Shown here: one piece after another, positions 49,559 through 58,600 of the stretch | Position numbering within the stretch: the stretch's first letter is position 1 | Layout: each line of letters begins with the position of its first letter | NCBI RefSeq assembly: GCF_003482105.1 | Contig: NZ_QULM01000005.1 | Location: forward strand, 62,001 to 126,000 | DNA: 64,000 bases | Reading direction: 5' to 3' | Source of the DNA: Coprococcus sp. OM04-5BH | Lineage (GTDB): Bacteria; Bacillota; Clostridia; Lachnospirales; Lachnospiraceae | The notes under the pieces: model-generated | What the model was told of the DNA's origin: nothing | Database searches by the model: none | The model's input: the letters and a program-made list of their open reading frames with translations, nothing else | Program-made: the position numbers and the translations under genes

Positions 49559-50836
49559 ATGATTAAAAAAGAGTATAAACCAAGAGTAATTGATAATACC
49601 ATAGAAGAATATTTAAAGAGCTTCGGTGCCGTATGTATAGAAGGTCCAAAGTGGTGTGGAAAAACCTGGACTTCCTCGTTCCATAGCAACAGCGAAATCT
49701 ATATAGGTGACCCAACAGGAAATTTTCAGAACAGGGTTCTTGCACAAATGTCTCCCGATCTAGTCTTAAATGGTGAAACTCCAAGATTAATTGATGAATG
49801 GCAGGAGGTACCACCACTGTGGGACGCTGTAAGATACAGAGTCGATCAATCAGGAGAAAAAGGACAATTCATTCTCACCGGATCATCTACACCAAATCAC
49901 AAGGGAATACTTCACAGTGGTGCCGGACGAATTGCCAGAATAAAAATGCATCCAATGTCATTATATGAATCAGGTGATTCAACTGGCGTCGTGTCGTTGA
50001 AAGAATTATGTAATAACACATTAATTCCAGCTATGACCGGCGAGGTCAATCTGACGACTTTAATACAATATATAATGAGGGGAGGCTGGCCAGGCAACAT
50101 AGACACTCCTATAGCCCAGGCAACTCTGCTCCCCCTCCAGTATATTGATGCCATAATAGAAGACGATGTGTTCAGAATAGATGGTGTCAAGCGAAATAAA
50201 GATAAAATGAAACTATTACTTCGTTCACTGGCAAGAAACGAAACAACCACTGCTACAAATCTTTCCCTAGCAAAAGACGTCAGGGAAAATGACGACTCAG
50301 AAATCGACAAAGGAACTATAGCAGACTATCTGGATATATTTAAAAGACTGTTTATAATAGACAATCAGAAGCCTTTCTCTACCAATATAAGGTCATCTGT
50401 ACGGGTAAAGCAGTCCGAAAAAAGACATTTCTGTGATCCATCCCTTGCATGTGCATTATTAAATGCGTCACCGGAAATGTTAATAAATGACCTGCAGACA
50501 CTGGGCTTTTTGTTCGAGGCTCTTTGTGAAAGAGATCTAAAGATATACGCAGAATCTTTTGGTGCATCCCTATATCATTATCAGGACTATGACAACAAAG
50601 AAATTGATGCGGTCATAGAACTAAAAAATGGTGAATGGTGTGCTTTTGAGATTAAATTAGGTGCAAATCAAATTGATGATGCAGCAAAGAACTTATTAGA
50701 AATAGACAAGAAAATAAGAAATGATCCCAAGGGAAAGCCCCCTAAAATATTATGTGTAATCTGTGGTCTTTCAAATGCCGCATACAAACGCCCTGATGGT
50801 GTGTACGTCGTTCCGATTACGGCACTTAAAAACTAA
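49559..50836 (+). CDS. AAA ATPase with DUF4143 domain
   Basis: A 425-residue protein of the AAA_14-DUF4143 family. Walker A is GPKWCGKT (29-36), Walker B-like RLIDEWQ, sensor ILTGSSTPN. DUF4143 follows with FEALCERDLKIYAE and a PD-(D/E)xK-like core EIDAVIELKNGEWCAFEIKLG. The family is common in host-associated anaerobes and archaea, without settled function; defence, mobile-element or toxin-like roles have been suggested. GAGGTG precedes the ATG. It is a single gene with iterons before it and a terminator after it. Confidence 0.93.
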   Translation: MIKKEYKPRVIDNTIEEYLKSFGAVCIEGPKWCGKTWTSSFHSNSEIYIGDPTGNFQNRVLAQMSPDLVLNGETPRLIDEWQEVPPLWDAVRYRVDQSGEKGQFILTGSSTPNHKGILHSGAGRIARIKMHPMSLYESGDSTGVVSLKELCNNTLIPAMTGEVNLTTLIQYIMRGGWPGNIDTPIAQATLLPLQYIDAIIEDDVFRIDGVKRNKDKMKLLLRSLARNETTTATNLSLAKDVRENDDSEIDKGTIADYLDIFKRLFIIDNQKPFSTNIRSSVRVKQSEKRHFCDPSLACALLNASPEMLINDLQTLGFLFEALCERDLKIYAESFGASLYHYQDYDNKEIDAVIELKNGEWCAFEIKLGANQIDDAAKNLLEIDKKIRNDPKGKPPKILCVICGLSNAAYKRPDGVYVVPITALKN

Positions 50837-50899
50837 TAAAAAAGTCTCCGGAGCCTGCAGTTTTCCATAGGTACTGCTGCCTGCTCAGGAGACTTTTTT
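50837..50899. terminator. bidirectional terminator between convergent genes
   Basis: Arms AAAAAAGTCTCC/GGAGACTTTTTT with inner GAGC/GCTC and GCAG/CTGC pairings. Confidence 0.93.
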
Positions 50900-50936
50900 A
50901 TAGTCTGTCCAGGACACACATATCAGTGTTTATTTG

Positions 50937-52535
50937 TTAATGTGTCTGCAGTGTCTGAATCCGTGCATTCAGCCTGTCTGCATCCTTCTCGTCATGTGTG
51001 ACCGCGATCAGTGTTCTGCCATTCAGATTTGCATTTATATAGGCTGCCGTCTGATTTTTTAATTCATCATCAAGACTGGCAAATGGTTCATCAAGGATCA
51101 GCACCTGCCCTGGTGACATCACTGCCCTGACGATAGCCGTACGTCGTTTCATACCACCCGACAGCTCTTTTACATCTGTGAACAAACTTTCTTCCATGCC
51201 AACCTGCTCAAGATTTTTCCGTATATCTTCCAGCCCTGACCTGCTGTGTCTTTTCAACCCCAGTGCTATATTATAGGCTGCCGAGTACCCGTTACACAGC
51301 CGATCTTCCTGGAAGACCATGGATATGTCCACATGTTCATGACCTGATTCTTTATATATTGCTTTCTTCTTTAAACAATCATTATCATTGCACCTCTTCG
51401 CTTCAAAAGAAATGCTGCCACTGTCAGGCACAAGCCTGCCTGTGATCAGATTAAGCAGCGTTGTCTTACCTGTTCCAGATGGTGCCATAATGCACACCCT
51501 GTCCCCGGCAGCAATATGCATACTCAATTTATTTATAAGCTCTGCAGAGCTGCCTGCTTTTTTATTGCAAGACCTGTATTCCTTATTATTTTTATTAACC
51601 GGTCTGCTTTCTTTGTCATTTTTCCTGACAGGCTTTCTTTCTTTTGGGTTTTCATAGGAGAAGCAGACATTGTCAAGATCTATAGAAGCACCATTCCTAC
51701 AATACTTATCTGCCTCTCTGGCCAGCTGCTTTCCTATGGCTTTCATCTGCAGGCCATCAAACATGCACCGTATCAGCGTCATGATCACCTGCTCCACCAC
51801 CACGCTTAAGACTATGATAACCAATGTCCATGCAAATAGCTCCGGCGTCTCAAGATACACCTTGGCGTTATAGAGCATTTTTCCCACAGAGCCTACGGGA
51901 GTACCGATAACCTCCGCCGCAATCCCCGCCTTAAATGCCATGCCCGTAGCCAGGGTAAATGCCGCTATAATATATGTCTTAAGCTCCGGAAGATACACAT
52001 ACAACAGGCGGCGTAATCCATTTATCCCGAATACCCTCGCCATGTCCTTCATTTTCAGGTCAAGATTTTTTATGCCTGCAAGAATATTTGTATATATGAC
52101 CGGTGTGACCACCAAAAATACTATGAATACCGACAGTCTTCTGCTGGACAGCCACACCAGACAAAGGATAACAACGGAAGCCACCGGTGTTGCCTTCATG
52201 GCTGAGAAATACGGCCAGAAAAGCACCTCCATGAAATGCCATCTGCCTGCTAAAAGTGCACAGGCTGTTCCCACTGCCGCGCCTATGAGTAATCCAAACA
52301 GGATACGTCCCATGGAATATGCTATAGCACTGTAGAACTCCTGACTCTTCACCAGAACCCCCAGGGTCTTCGCCACATCAACAGGCGTTGCCAGCAGCAG
52401 CTTCTGGTCAAGCTTCATCGCCAGCAACTGCCAAAGAAGGATAGCAACAATTATTGCTGCTATCCTCTCTGTACAAACCTTCCACATAGATGTCTCTTTA
52501 TTGAATTTTGATTTTTTTACATTTTCTTTATTCAT
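50937..52535 (-). CDS. fused ABC permease-ATPase (SsuC-SsuB/TauC-TauB type)
   Basis: A 532-residue fusion of two importer subunits. Residues 20-275 are a BPD-type permease with six membrane segments and an EAA-like loop (MKDMARVFGINGLRRLLYVYLPELKTYI). A Lys/Asn/Arg-rich linker (about 300-330) interrupts the beginning of the ATPase, which has Walker A APSGTGKTT, signature LSGGMKRRTAIVRAV, Walker B VLILDEPFASLDD and switch His AVTHDEKDADRL. It belongs with the downstream binding protein. Usual homologues are two proteins. No good ribosome binding site precedes the ATG. Confidence 0.92.
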   Translation of the reverse strand: MNKENVKKSKFNKETSMWKVCTERIAAIIVAILLWQLLAMKLDQKLLLATPVDVAKTLGVLVKSQEFYSAIAYSMGRILFGLLIGAAVGTACALLAGRWHFMEVLFWPYFSAMKATPVASVVILCLVWLSSRRLSVFIVFLVVTPVIYTNILAGIKNLDLKMKDMARVFGINGLRRLLYVYLPELKTYIIAAFTLATGMAFKAGIAAEVIGTPVGSVGKMLYNAKVYLETPELFAWTLVIIVLSVVVEQVIMTLIRCMFDGLQMKAIGKQLAREADKYCRNGASIDLDNVCFSYENPKERKPVRKNDKESRPVNKNNKEYRSCNKKAGSSAELINKLSMHIAAGDRVCIMAPSGTGKTTLLNLITGRLVPDSGSISFEAKRCNDNDCLKKKAIYKESGHEHVDISMVFQEDRLCNGYSAAYNIALGLKRHSRSGLEDIRKNLEQVGMEESLFTDVKELSGGMKRRTAIVRAVMSPGQVLILDEPFASLDDELKNQTAAYINANLNGRTLIAVTHDEKDADRLNARIQTLQTH

Positions 52536-52611
52536 TCTGTATCAACCAATCATAGTGTAAATTTGCAATCTGGGAAGCCCCATGTGGGACAACTGTCAGT
52601 CAAAAAATGTC

Positions 52612-53715
52612 CTATCTTGAATAGTAGAAATCGTCTCCCGGCATAGCTCCGCCTATGCTCTTAGGCTCTGCCTCGTTCAATATGCCAAGGTAGCTTGAGA
52701 GAATCGACTTCATTTCTTCGCCCTCGATAAATGTAATGTTGCACTTTGGAATTGCCTGCTTGGCAATAGGTGCCTTAACAATATCAAGCTGCTCTATAAG
52801 TGCTGCTGCCTCATCAACATTTGTATTTACATAGTCAACTGACTCTGCGTAGGCGTTCATAAATGCTGAAACTGCCTCCGGATGTTCATTTACAAATTCT
52901 GTTCTGGCAATAACCACACCTGTGACCATACCGCCGTCCGGTGTAAGATTCTTCCATTCTTCATTCAAGTCGACAGGCACGTTCAAGTTGTCAACCTTTG
53001 TTGCCGCAACAGTGACAAATGGCTGTGGCAGCATTGCTATAACCTCATCATCTGTAGAGGTCATAACTGAGAGCACCTCTGTTGCCTCTGACTTCCACTC
53101 TATAGTAACATCATTGTCAGGATCTATACCGTTATTCTTCAGTATAAATCTGAGAGAATATTCCGGTGTTGCTCCCTGTCCGGTTGCGTAGATTGTCTTA
53201 CCCTTAAGGTCTGCCACAGACTGAACTGAATCGCCGGTATCAACAATGGAGATAACTCCAAGGGTATTGATGGCAAGTACTGTTACCTGTCCCTCTGTCT
53301 TGTTGTAGAGAACGCTGGCAAGATTTGCTGGGATCGCTGCCACATCCACATTTCCCTGGATGATCTCAGGAGTGATCTCATCTGCCGCAGTGCTTATTGA
53401 GTACTCGATATTCACGCCGGCATTGCCTGCGTCTGAATCCGTAAGAAGCTTTGAAAGTCCCATGGCTGTAGGTCCCTTTAATGCAGCAACACGGATGGTT
53501 ACATCATCATTTGCCGCGTTGTCGTTCTCCTCTGTGGCTACTTCCTCACTTACAGTGTCAGCCTCATTGGTATCCGCCTCGCTCTGGGTGTCCTCTGTAG
53601 CTGTGGTCACCTCTGATGTTACCTCTGTAGTTGCAGTTTCTTTGCTTCCGCAGCCTGCAAGTGCCATAACTGACATTGCCACTGCAAGTGCTACTCCTAA
53701 TATTTTCTTTTTCAT
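52612..53715 (-). CDS. NMT1/SsuA-like ABC substrate-binding lipoprotein
   Basis: A 367-residue lipoprotein (lipobox LAGC, about residues 19-22) with a Thr/Glu/Ser linker to about residue 70 and a type II binding fold: VRVAALKGPTAMGLSKLL-like opening, VDVAAIPANLASVL, DLKGKTIYATGQGATPEYSLRFIL. The family binds sulfonates, nitrate, taurine or thiamine precursors; a cysteine or sulfur link is suggested only by the cys genes a few kb away. AAAGGAG precedes the ATG. It heads the operon with the fused permease-ATPase. Confidence 0.91.
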   Translation of the reverse strand: MKKKILGVALAVAMSVMALAGCGSKETATTEVTSEVTTATEDTQSEADTNEADTVSEEVATEENDNAANDDVTIRVAALKGPTAMGLSKLLTDSDAGNAGVNIEYSISTAADEITPEIIQGNVDVAAIPANLASVLYNKTEGQVTVLAINTLGVISIVDTGDSVQSVADLKGKTIYATGQGATPEYSLRFILKNNGIDPDNDVTIEWKSEATEVLSVMTSTDDEVIAMLPQPFVTVAATKVDNLNVPVDLNEEWKNLTPDGGMVTGVVIARTEFVNEHPEAVSAFMNAYAESVDYVNTNVDEAAALIEQLDIVKAPIAKQAIPKCNITFIEGEEMKSILSSYLGILNEAEPKSIGGAMPGDDFYYSR

Positions 53716-53755
53716 TTCTGTCTCCTTTCTGTTTCATGGCACAAACCACCAAGTG

Positions 53756-53840
53756 ATATTGTGCTATGTTTTACTACACAGCCCGCTGAATAATATTGTG
53801 CTATGTTTTACTACACAGTCACAAAGTAATGGCGTGCTAT
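53756..53840 (-). promoter_or_regulatory. two to three repeated Crp-like operator candidates
   Basis: GTGCTATGTTTTACTACACAG occurs at 53761 and 53798 (37 bp apart), with GTGCTATATTTTT at 53834. On the minus strand each copy reads TGTGTAGTAAAACATAGCAC, with TGTG and GCACA ends forming an imperfect dyad. The copies lie between the Crp/Fnr gene and the binding-protein gene it likely controls. Confidence 0.65.
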
Positions 53841-53875
53841 ATTTTTATATGTCATCAGGCACTTCTCTTTCGGTG

Positions 53876-54574
53876 CTAATATACGCACTGCCTGAGTCCT
53901 TCCATGTCAAGTATCAGGATCTCGCCGCCCCTGTCCTCGATCAATTTCTTATCCTGGAACTCCGTGAGGGTTCTGAACAGGCTGGCTCTGCTGACATTTA
54001 AAAACTTTGCGAATTGCTCTTTGGACACTTCAAGCGCCACCCGCCCATCCACTGCATTGTGGAGCAGATAAAAGGCAAGCTTGCTGTTGCAGCCTGACAT
54101 TCCCATAAGCTCGATCTTGTATGCAAGGTACATGATCTTCTTGTTACACAGGGTCAGATAACGCTCAAGCAATCTCGCATCCCTGCTTAACAATTTCCTG
54201 AAATCTGCCTTTGACATGAATGCCACCCGACACTTTACCTTGCAGATTAGCTTTGTGGGCATTGGTGTAGGACAATACACATTGCATATCCCGAAGATAT
54301 TCCCCTCATGCTGGGTTGACACATTTACACTTCCCGTGCAGGCTTCCTCGTGCCGGGACAGGGCGTACACATCTGCCTCGCCGCTTCCTATGACTCCTAT
54401 GCAATAGGTTTTCTCCTGCAGTTCAGATATCTCATCCCGACGCTTAAACTCCTTCACGAACAGGTCGATACCTGACAGATCTACCTCTGCAAATAACGGG
54501 TTCAACCGCAGGATTTCCTCTGCGGAAGCCGAATTTTTTATTTTTCTGTTATCTCCCGAAACGCTCTCCGTCAT
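53876..54574 (-). CDS. Crp/Fnr family transcriptional regulator
   Basis: A 232-residue regulator: an N-terminal cyclic-nucleotide-binding-type beta barrel (about 25-140), a long dimer helix (LLERYLTLCNKKIMYLAYKIELM) and a C-terminal winged helix VSKEQFAKFLNVSRASLFRTLTEFQDKKLIED. The barrel lacks the cAMP-binding arginine/serine cassette but is rich in cysteines (GICNVYC, LICKVKC), so it may sense redox or metal. It is directly upstream of the ABC transporter operon. Confidence 0.9.
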   Translation of the reverse strand: MTESVSGDNRKIKNSASAEEILRLNPLFAEVDLSGIDLFVKEFKRRDEISELQEKTYCIGVIGSGEADVYALSRHEEACTGSVNVSTQHEGNIFGICNVYCPTPMPTKLICKVKCRVAFMSKADFRKLLSRDARLLERYLTLCNKKIMYLAYKIELMGMSGCNSKLAFYLLHNAVDGRVALEVSKEQFAKFLNVSRASLFRTLTEFQDKKLIEDRGGEILILDMEGLRQCVY

Positions 54575-54768
54575 AATGTATCATCCCCATCGTTCTTATC
54601 ATTTCTACCATTACAAGCAATTAAACTCATTACACATATATTCTCTTATCATCATTGTTCAACCATATATGAAGGAGTAATTATGATCATGAATTAACCA
54701 GCCAAGCATAAACTTATCCGGCATGTCCGGGCATAAGCAGGTGACTTATATTCGTCCAGCCTCAATAC

Positions 54769-54802
54769 GCAAAAAACAGTATCATATGATACTGTTTTTT
54801 GC
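54769..54802 (-). terminator. 34-bp perfect palindrome, terminator of the cysE unit
   Basis: GCAAAAAACAGTATCAT and its exact reverse complement adjoin, giving a stem with A- and T-runs inside it that terminate in both directions. It lies 58 bases after cysE. The rest of the 285-bp gap before the Crp/Fnr start shows no gene. Confidence 0.88.
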
Positions 54803-54859
54803 AAGTACTCTATTTGATTTTTTATCTCATTACCATAACATATCTTTGAATTTCAGCCA

Positions 54860-55750
54860 TTACTGCTTGATCCTAAGCTCCGGCATGGATGACGCAGCCT
54901 TGGTATTTGCAGGGATAGATTTAATGACAAATGTATTACCTGCAACTACTGAATTCTCACCGATTACTGTCTCGCCACCTAAGACTGTGGTATTTGCATA
55001 TATTACCACGTTGTCCTCAATGGTTGGGTGACGCTTGACACCTGCAAGCTCCTGTCCCTTTCTTGTGGAAAGTGCACCAAGGGTAACGCCCTGGTAGATC
55101 TTCACGTTATTTCCAATATTGGTTGTCTCTCCAACTACAATACCGGTTCCGTGATCTATGAAGAATGAAGAACCTATGGTTGCTCCCGGATTTATATCTA
55201 TTCCTGTCTGACCATGGGCATACTCGGACATCATTCTCGGAATGAACGGAATGTTCATATCATAGAGCACATGAGCGTAACGATATACAAATATCGCATA
55301 GAGTCCCGGATAGGAAAGTATTATCTCCTCTTTGCTCTTGGCAGCCGGATCTCCGTTAAAGCCTGCCTCTACGTCTAACAGCAGAAGTGACTGAACCTTA
55401 GGGATCTCTTCAATAAACTTAAGGGTCTTCTCCTCTGCCTCAAGTCGTACCTTCTCGTACTCTCCCTGCTCTCTGCCGTAGTTAAGGGCTGTCTTTATCT
55501 GGTGATATAACTTGTCATATACCAGTGACAGCTCGTGTCCTGCGAAATTCTTCTTCTCCACATATCCCAGGTTCTCCGCACCGAAAAATCCCGGAAATGT
55601 AATCCTTCTCAGATCATCTATAATAGTGATCACAATGTCACGGTTCGGCAGCTTACGTCCAAGATCCACATCGAAGATCTTCTGCTCCTTGTAAAGTCCG
55701 CTGAGCTTCTTTGAAGTCTCCTTGATCACCGTCTTAATATTATTATCCAT
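54860..55750 (-). CDS. cysE: serine O-acetyltransferase
   Basis: A 296-residue enzyme making O-acetylserine for cysteine synthesis. The N-terminal helical domain leads to a left-handed beta helix of hexapeptide repeats (GIDINPGATIGSSFFIDHGTGIVVGETTNIGNNVKIYQGVTLGALS), with catalytic DH and the H of KRHPTI. This extended N-terminus is the EpsC-type variant. It follows the Rrf2-type regulator by 26 bases. Confidence 0.95.
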   Translation of the reverse strand: MDNNIKTVIKETSKKLSGLYKEQKIFDVDLGRKLPNRDIVITIIDDLRRITFPGFFGAENLGYVEKKNFAGHELSLVYDKLYHQIKTALNYGREQGEYEKVRLEAEEKTLKFIEEIPKVQSLLLLDVEAGFNGDPAAKSKEEIILSYPGLYAIFVYRYAHVLYDMNIPFIPRMMSEYAHGQTGIDINPGATIGSSFFIDHGTGIVVGETTNIGNNVKIYQGVTLGALSTRKGQELAGVKRHPTIEDNVVIYANTTVLGGETVIGENSVVAGNTFVIKSIPANTKAASSMPELRIKQ

Positions 55751-55776
55751 GTTTATGCCTCCAACTCTTGCTGCTA

Positions 55777-56214
55777 TTATATATAGTATTCATCAATCTT
55801 CTCTTTTTGCCATTCCACCAGTGTAGCCAGTGTAAGATTATCCACCACATTGTTGATGGCATCACCGATCATGCCCCATATCCTCTGGGTTACGTGAAAT
55901 GATGGCTTTTCTATACTTTCAAGGTCAGCATTCACCGCCGAACTTGTAGGTGCAAGGTTGCCCTCTGTAACTCTCAAGACCATTCCCACGGTACACGCCT
56001 CAGGCTTAAGTGCCAGAAGATATCCTCCCTGGGCACCACGGAAGCTTTTTATAAGCCCAGCCTTAGCAAGCATATTCATGATCTGCTCAGAATACTTCTC
56101 CGATATTCCCTGTCTTTTTGCAATATCCTTAAGACTTACCGGGATACCTGTATTATTACATGCAAGATCCAGCATAAGCTGTATGGCATAATCTCCTTTT
56201 GTAGATATCTTCAT
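55777..56214 (-). CDS. Rrf2-family regulator (CymR-like)
   Basis: A 145-residue winged-helix regulator: MKISTKGDYAIQLMLDLACN, KDIAKRQGISEKYSEQIMNMLAKAGLIKSFRGAQGGYLLA (HTH and wing) and VTEGNLAP. It lacks the three cysteines that hold an iron-sulfur cluster in IscR, which favours a CymR-like role; CymR represses cysteine genes when bound to CysK. Adjacency to cysE supports that. Its ATG overlaps the GH1 stop codon by one base. Confidence 0.88.
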   Translation of the reverse strand: MKISTKGDYAIQLMLDLACNNTGIPVSLKDIAKRQGISEKYSEQIMNMLAKAGLIKSFRGAQGGYLLALKPEACTVGMVLRVTEGNLAPTSSAVNADLESIEKPSFHVTQRIWGMIGDAINNVVDNLTLATLVEWQKEKIDEYYI

Positions 56215-57662
56215 TACAGTTCCTCACCATTTGTCTCGATAACATGCTTATACCAGAAATAAGAGTCCTTCTTTATTCTGTTTAAGGTTCCTGAGTTCTC
56301 ATCCTCTTCCCTGTCCACATACACAAATCCATATCTCTTCTGGTATCCGTTGAGCCAGCTTAACAGGTCAGTATATGACCATGTACAATATGCCAGAACT
56401 CTGCATCCGTCATCAATGGCATCTTTCAGTGCCTCTATGTGCTTCTTAAGATATTCTATACGATATGGGTCATGGATCTGACCATCCTCAAGCTTGTCAA
56501 ATGCACCGAGACCATTCTCTGAGATCACTATCGGAAGGTCATATCTTGATGTGATCTCACGACAGCATATTCTTATTCCCATTGGATCAATGGTCCAATC
56601 CCAATCAGTTGTTGAAAGGAACTCATTCTGTGGGTTCTTGTAAAGTCCCGGAACTCCGGACACCTTGGCAGTCCCCTTCTTTCCTGTGGTGTTCATCTCC
56701 ATGCTCATGCCTACACCATCAATAGGATTGTGCTCTACCACGCAGCTCTGATAGTAGTTGACTCCCATGAAGTCCACCTTAGCGGCAGCCTCCTTAAGCA
56801 CCTGCTTGTCTCCTGGAGCAAATTCCGGTGCAACGCCCTTACTCTCAAGATATTTGATAGCAGCTCTTGGATATCTGCCAAGAGCATATATATCCATCCA
56901 GTAGAAATTCTTCAGATCATTGTAGTCCTCCAGTGCCATGGCATTTTCAGGGTGTCTGTCATATGCATAGCCAGGAGTATAAGCGAAGCTTGAGCCGACC
57001 TTTGCGTCAGGGTACAATGCCTTAAGGGCAAGCACCGACTTGGCAAACGCTATATTTGCATGGTGGTTTACCTGATAGAACAGCTTCTCCTCATTCTTCT
57101 TTCCAGGTGGATGCATACCGTTCATCCAGCCAAATGTAGTGAACACATTCTGCTCATTCATGATGATCCAGTACTTAACCCTGTCACCAAGCTTCTTGAA
57201 CAGAACCGTTGCATAGTTCACAAAATCATCTATGATCCTGCGATCCTCAAATCCATGATACTGATCCTCAAGTGCCTGTGGCATATCCCAGTGGTATACT
57301 GTTACCATCGGCTCAATGCCGTACTTGAGAAGTTCATTTACAAGGTCATCATAAAACTGAAGTCCCTTTTCGTTTACAGGACCGTTTCCGTCAGGAATAA
57401 CTCTTGACCATGCTATGGAAAATCTGTAGGTCTTAAGGCCCATCTCTGCCATAAGCTTCACGTCTTCCTTATATCTGTGATAATGATCAACTGCCTTATC
57501 TCCTGTTGTCGCCTTAAAAGTCTTGCCCGGTATCCTTACGAACTTATCCCAGTTTGAAGGTCCCTTACCGTCAACATCCCAGGCACCCTCTACCTGATAT
57601 GCTGCCGAAGCTGATCCCCAGAGAAAATTCTTTGGAAATCCCTGTGTCTTTTCAAAATACAT
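56214..57662 (-). CDS. GH1 beta-glucosidase/6-phospho-beta-glucosidase
   Basis: A 482-residue glycoside hydrolase family 1 protein. The N-terminal signature FLWGSASAAYQVEGAW (residues 13-28), acid/base Glu170 in WIIMNEQNVF and nucleophile Glu382 in IVISENG are present, so it should be active. It is cytoplasmic (no signal peptide). Whether it acts on phosphorylated or free disaccharides cannot be decided by eye; no PTS gene is near. Its coupling to an Rrf2 regulator and cysE is unusual. GGAGG precedes the ATG. Confidence 0.95.
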   Translation of the reverse strand: MYFEKTQGFPKNFLWGSASAAYQVEGAWDVDGKGPSNWDKFVRIPGKTFKATTGDKAVDHYHRYKEDVKLMAEMGLKTYRFSIAWSRVIPDGNGPVNEKGLQFYDDLVNELLKYGIEPMVTVYHWDMPQALEDQYHGFEDRRIIDDFVNYATVLFKKLGDRVKYWIIMNEQNVFTTFGWMNGMHPPGKKNEEKLFYQVNHHANIAFAKSVLALKALYPDAKVGSSFAYTPGYAYDRHPENAMALEDYNDLKNFYWMDIYALGRYPRAAIKYLESKGVAPEFAPGDKQVLKEAAAKVDFMGVNYYQSCVVEHNPIDGVGMSMEMNTTGKKGTAKVSGVPGLYKNPQNEFLSTTDWDWTIDPMGIRICCREITSRYDLPIVISENGLGAFDKLEDGQIHDPYRIEYLKKHIEALKDAIDDGCRVLAYCTWSYTDLLSWLNGYQKRYGFVYVDREEDENSGTLNRIKKDSYFWYKHVIETNGEEL

Positions 57663-57673
57663 AGCCTTCCTCC

Positions 57674-57729
57674 ATTCTTATAATTTAACATTCTTATAAT
57701 TTAACATTCTTATAATTTAACATTCTTAA
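57674..57729 (-). repeat. 16-bp tandem repeats in the leader of the GH1 gene
   Basis: ATTCTTATAATTTAAC occurs three times in perfect tandem (57674, 57690, 57706) followed by a partial copy. Read on the minus strand each holds AAATTATAAG, a -10-like element, just upstream of the ribosome binding site. Confidence 0.85.
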
Positions 57730-57773
57730 TAAATTGTCATTTTTGATAATCACACTGCAAGTTATATATATGT

Positions 57774-58499
57774 CTACACATGTATCTGATCCAGTACGGA
57801 TCCGATCTTGTCAGTTATAAGCAGATCGGCTTCTCTGTCAGACTGTGTTGGGGACATATTTATGACCACCAGATGTCTGCCACGGAAATATCTTATTAAG
57901 CCTGCCGCCGGATATACCACCAGAGAAGTCCCCCCTATTATAAGGGTATCTGCCTCTGATATATAATGTATGGCATCCTCTATATCCTGATTGTTAAGTC
58001 CTTCTTCATACAGAACAACATCAGGCTTTATGGTTCCGCCACAGGAGCACTTAGGAACTCCCGGAGCGTCGATCACATACCGGAGGTCATAGAACTTATG
58101 GCAGCGTTCACAATAATTTCTGTGTACCGAACCATGAAGCTCAATAACCCTTCTGCTTCCTGCCATCTGATGAAGCCCATCTATATTCTGTGTTATTACA
58201 GCCTTGAGCTTTCCTGCCGCCTCAAGCTCCGCAAGCTTCATGTGTGCCTTGTTGGGTTTTGCCTCAGGAAACAGCATTTTATCCTTATAAAACCTGTAGA
58301 ATTCTTCCGGATTCCTGCGATAAAAGCTGTGGCTGATTATAGTCTCCGGCGGATATTTATATTTCTGGTTGTACAATCCGTCCACACTTCTGAAATCCGG
58401 TATTCCGCTTTCTGTAGAGACTCCGGCGCCTCCAAAGAACACAATATTGTCGGACTCATCTACGATACTCTGTAATTTATTTATCTCTTCCATACCCAT
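57774..58499 (-). CDS. cobB: NAD-dependent protein deacetylase (sirtuin)
   Basis: A 241-residue SIR2-family enzyme removing acyl groups from lysines with NAD. GAGVSTESGIPDFRS (about 24-38), TQNIDGLH (about 103-110), the catalytic His122 in ELHGSVH and four zinc cysteines (130, 133, 151, 153) are present. GTSLVVYPAAG follows. The start at 58499 has GGAGG upstream; a longer frame exists. The gene is followed by cdaR's terminator on its upstream side and the GH1 leader downstream. Confidence 0.96.
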   Translation of the reverse strand: MGMEEINKLQSIVDESDNIVFFGGAGVSTESGIPDFRSVDGLYNQKYKYPPETIISHSFYRRNPEEFYRFYKDKMLFPEAKPNKAHMKLAELEAAGKLKAVITQNIDGLHQMAGSRRVIELHGSVHRNYCERCHKFYDLRYVIDAPGVPKCSCGGTIKPDVVLYEEGLNNQDIEDAIHYISEADTLIIGGTSLVVYPAAGLIRYFRGRHLVVINMSPTQSDREADLLITDKIGSVLDQIHV

Positions 58500-58545
58500 G
58501 TCCTGAACACCTCCATATGAAACACACATATTTTTATATGCACAA

Positions 58546-58578
58546 GACCCATCCTGAAAATATCATCCGGGATGGGTC
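58546..58578 (-). terminator. terminator of the cdaA-cdaR operon
   Basis: A 9-bp stem GACCCATCC/GGATGGGTC with a 15-base loop, between cdaR and the sirtuin gene. Confidence 0.75.
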
Positions 58579-58600
58579 TCTATGTACAATTCCAAATATT

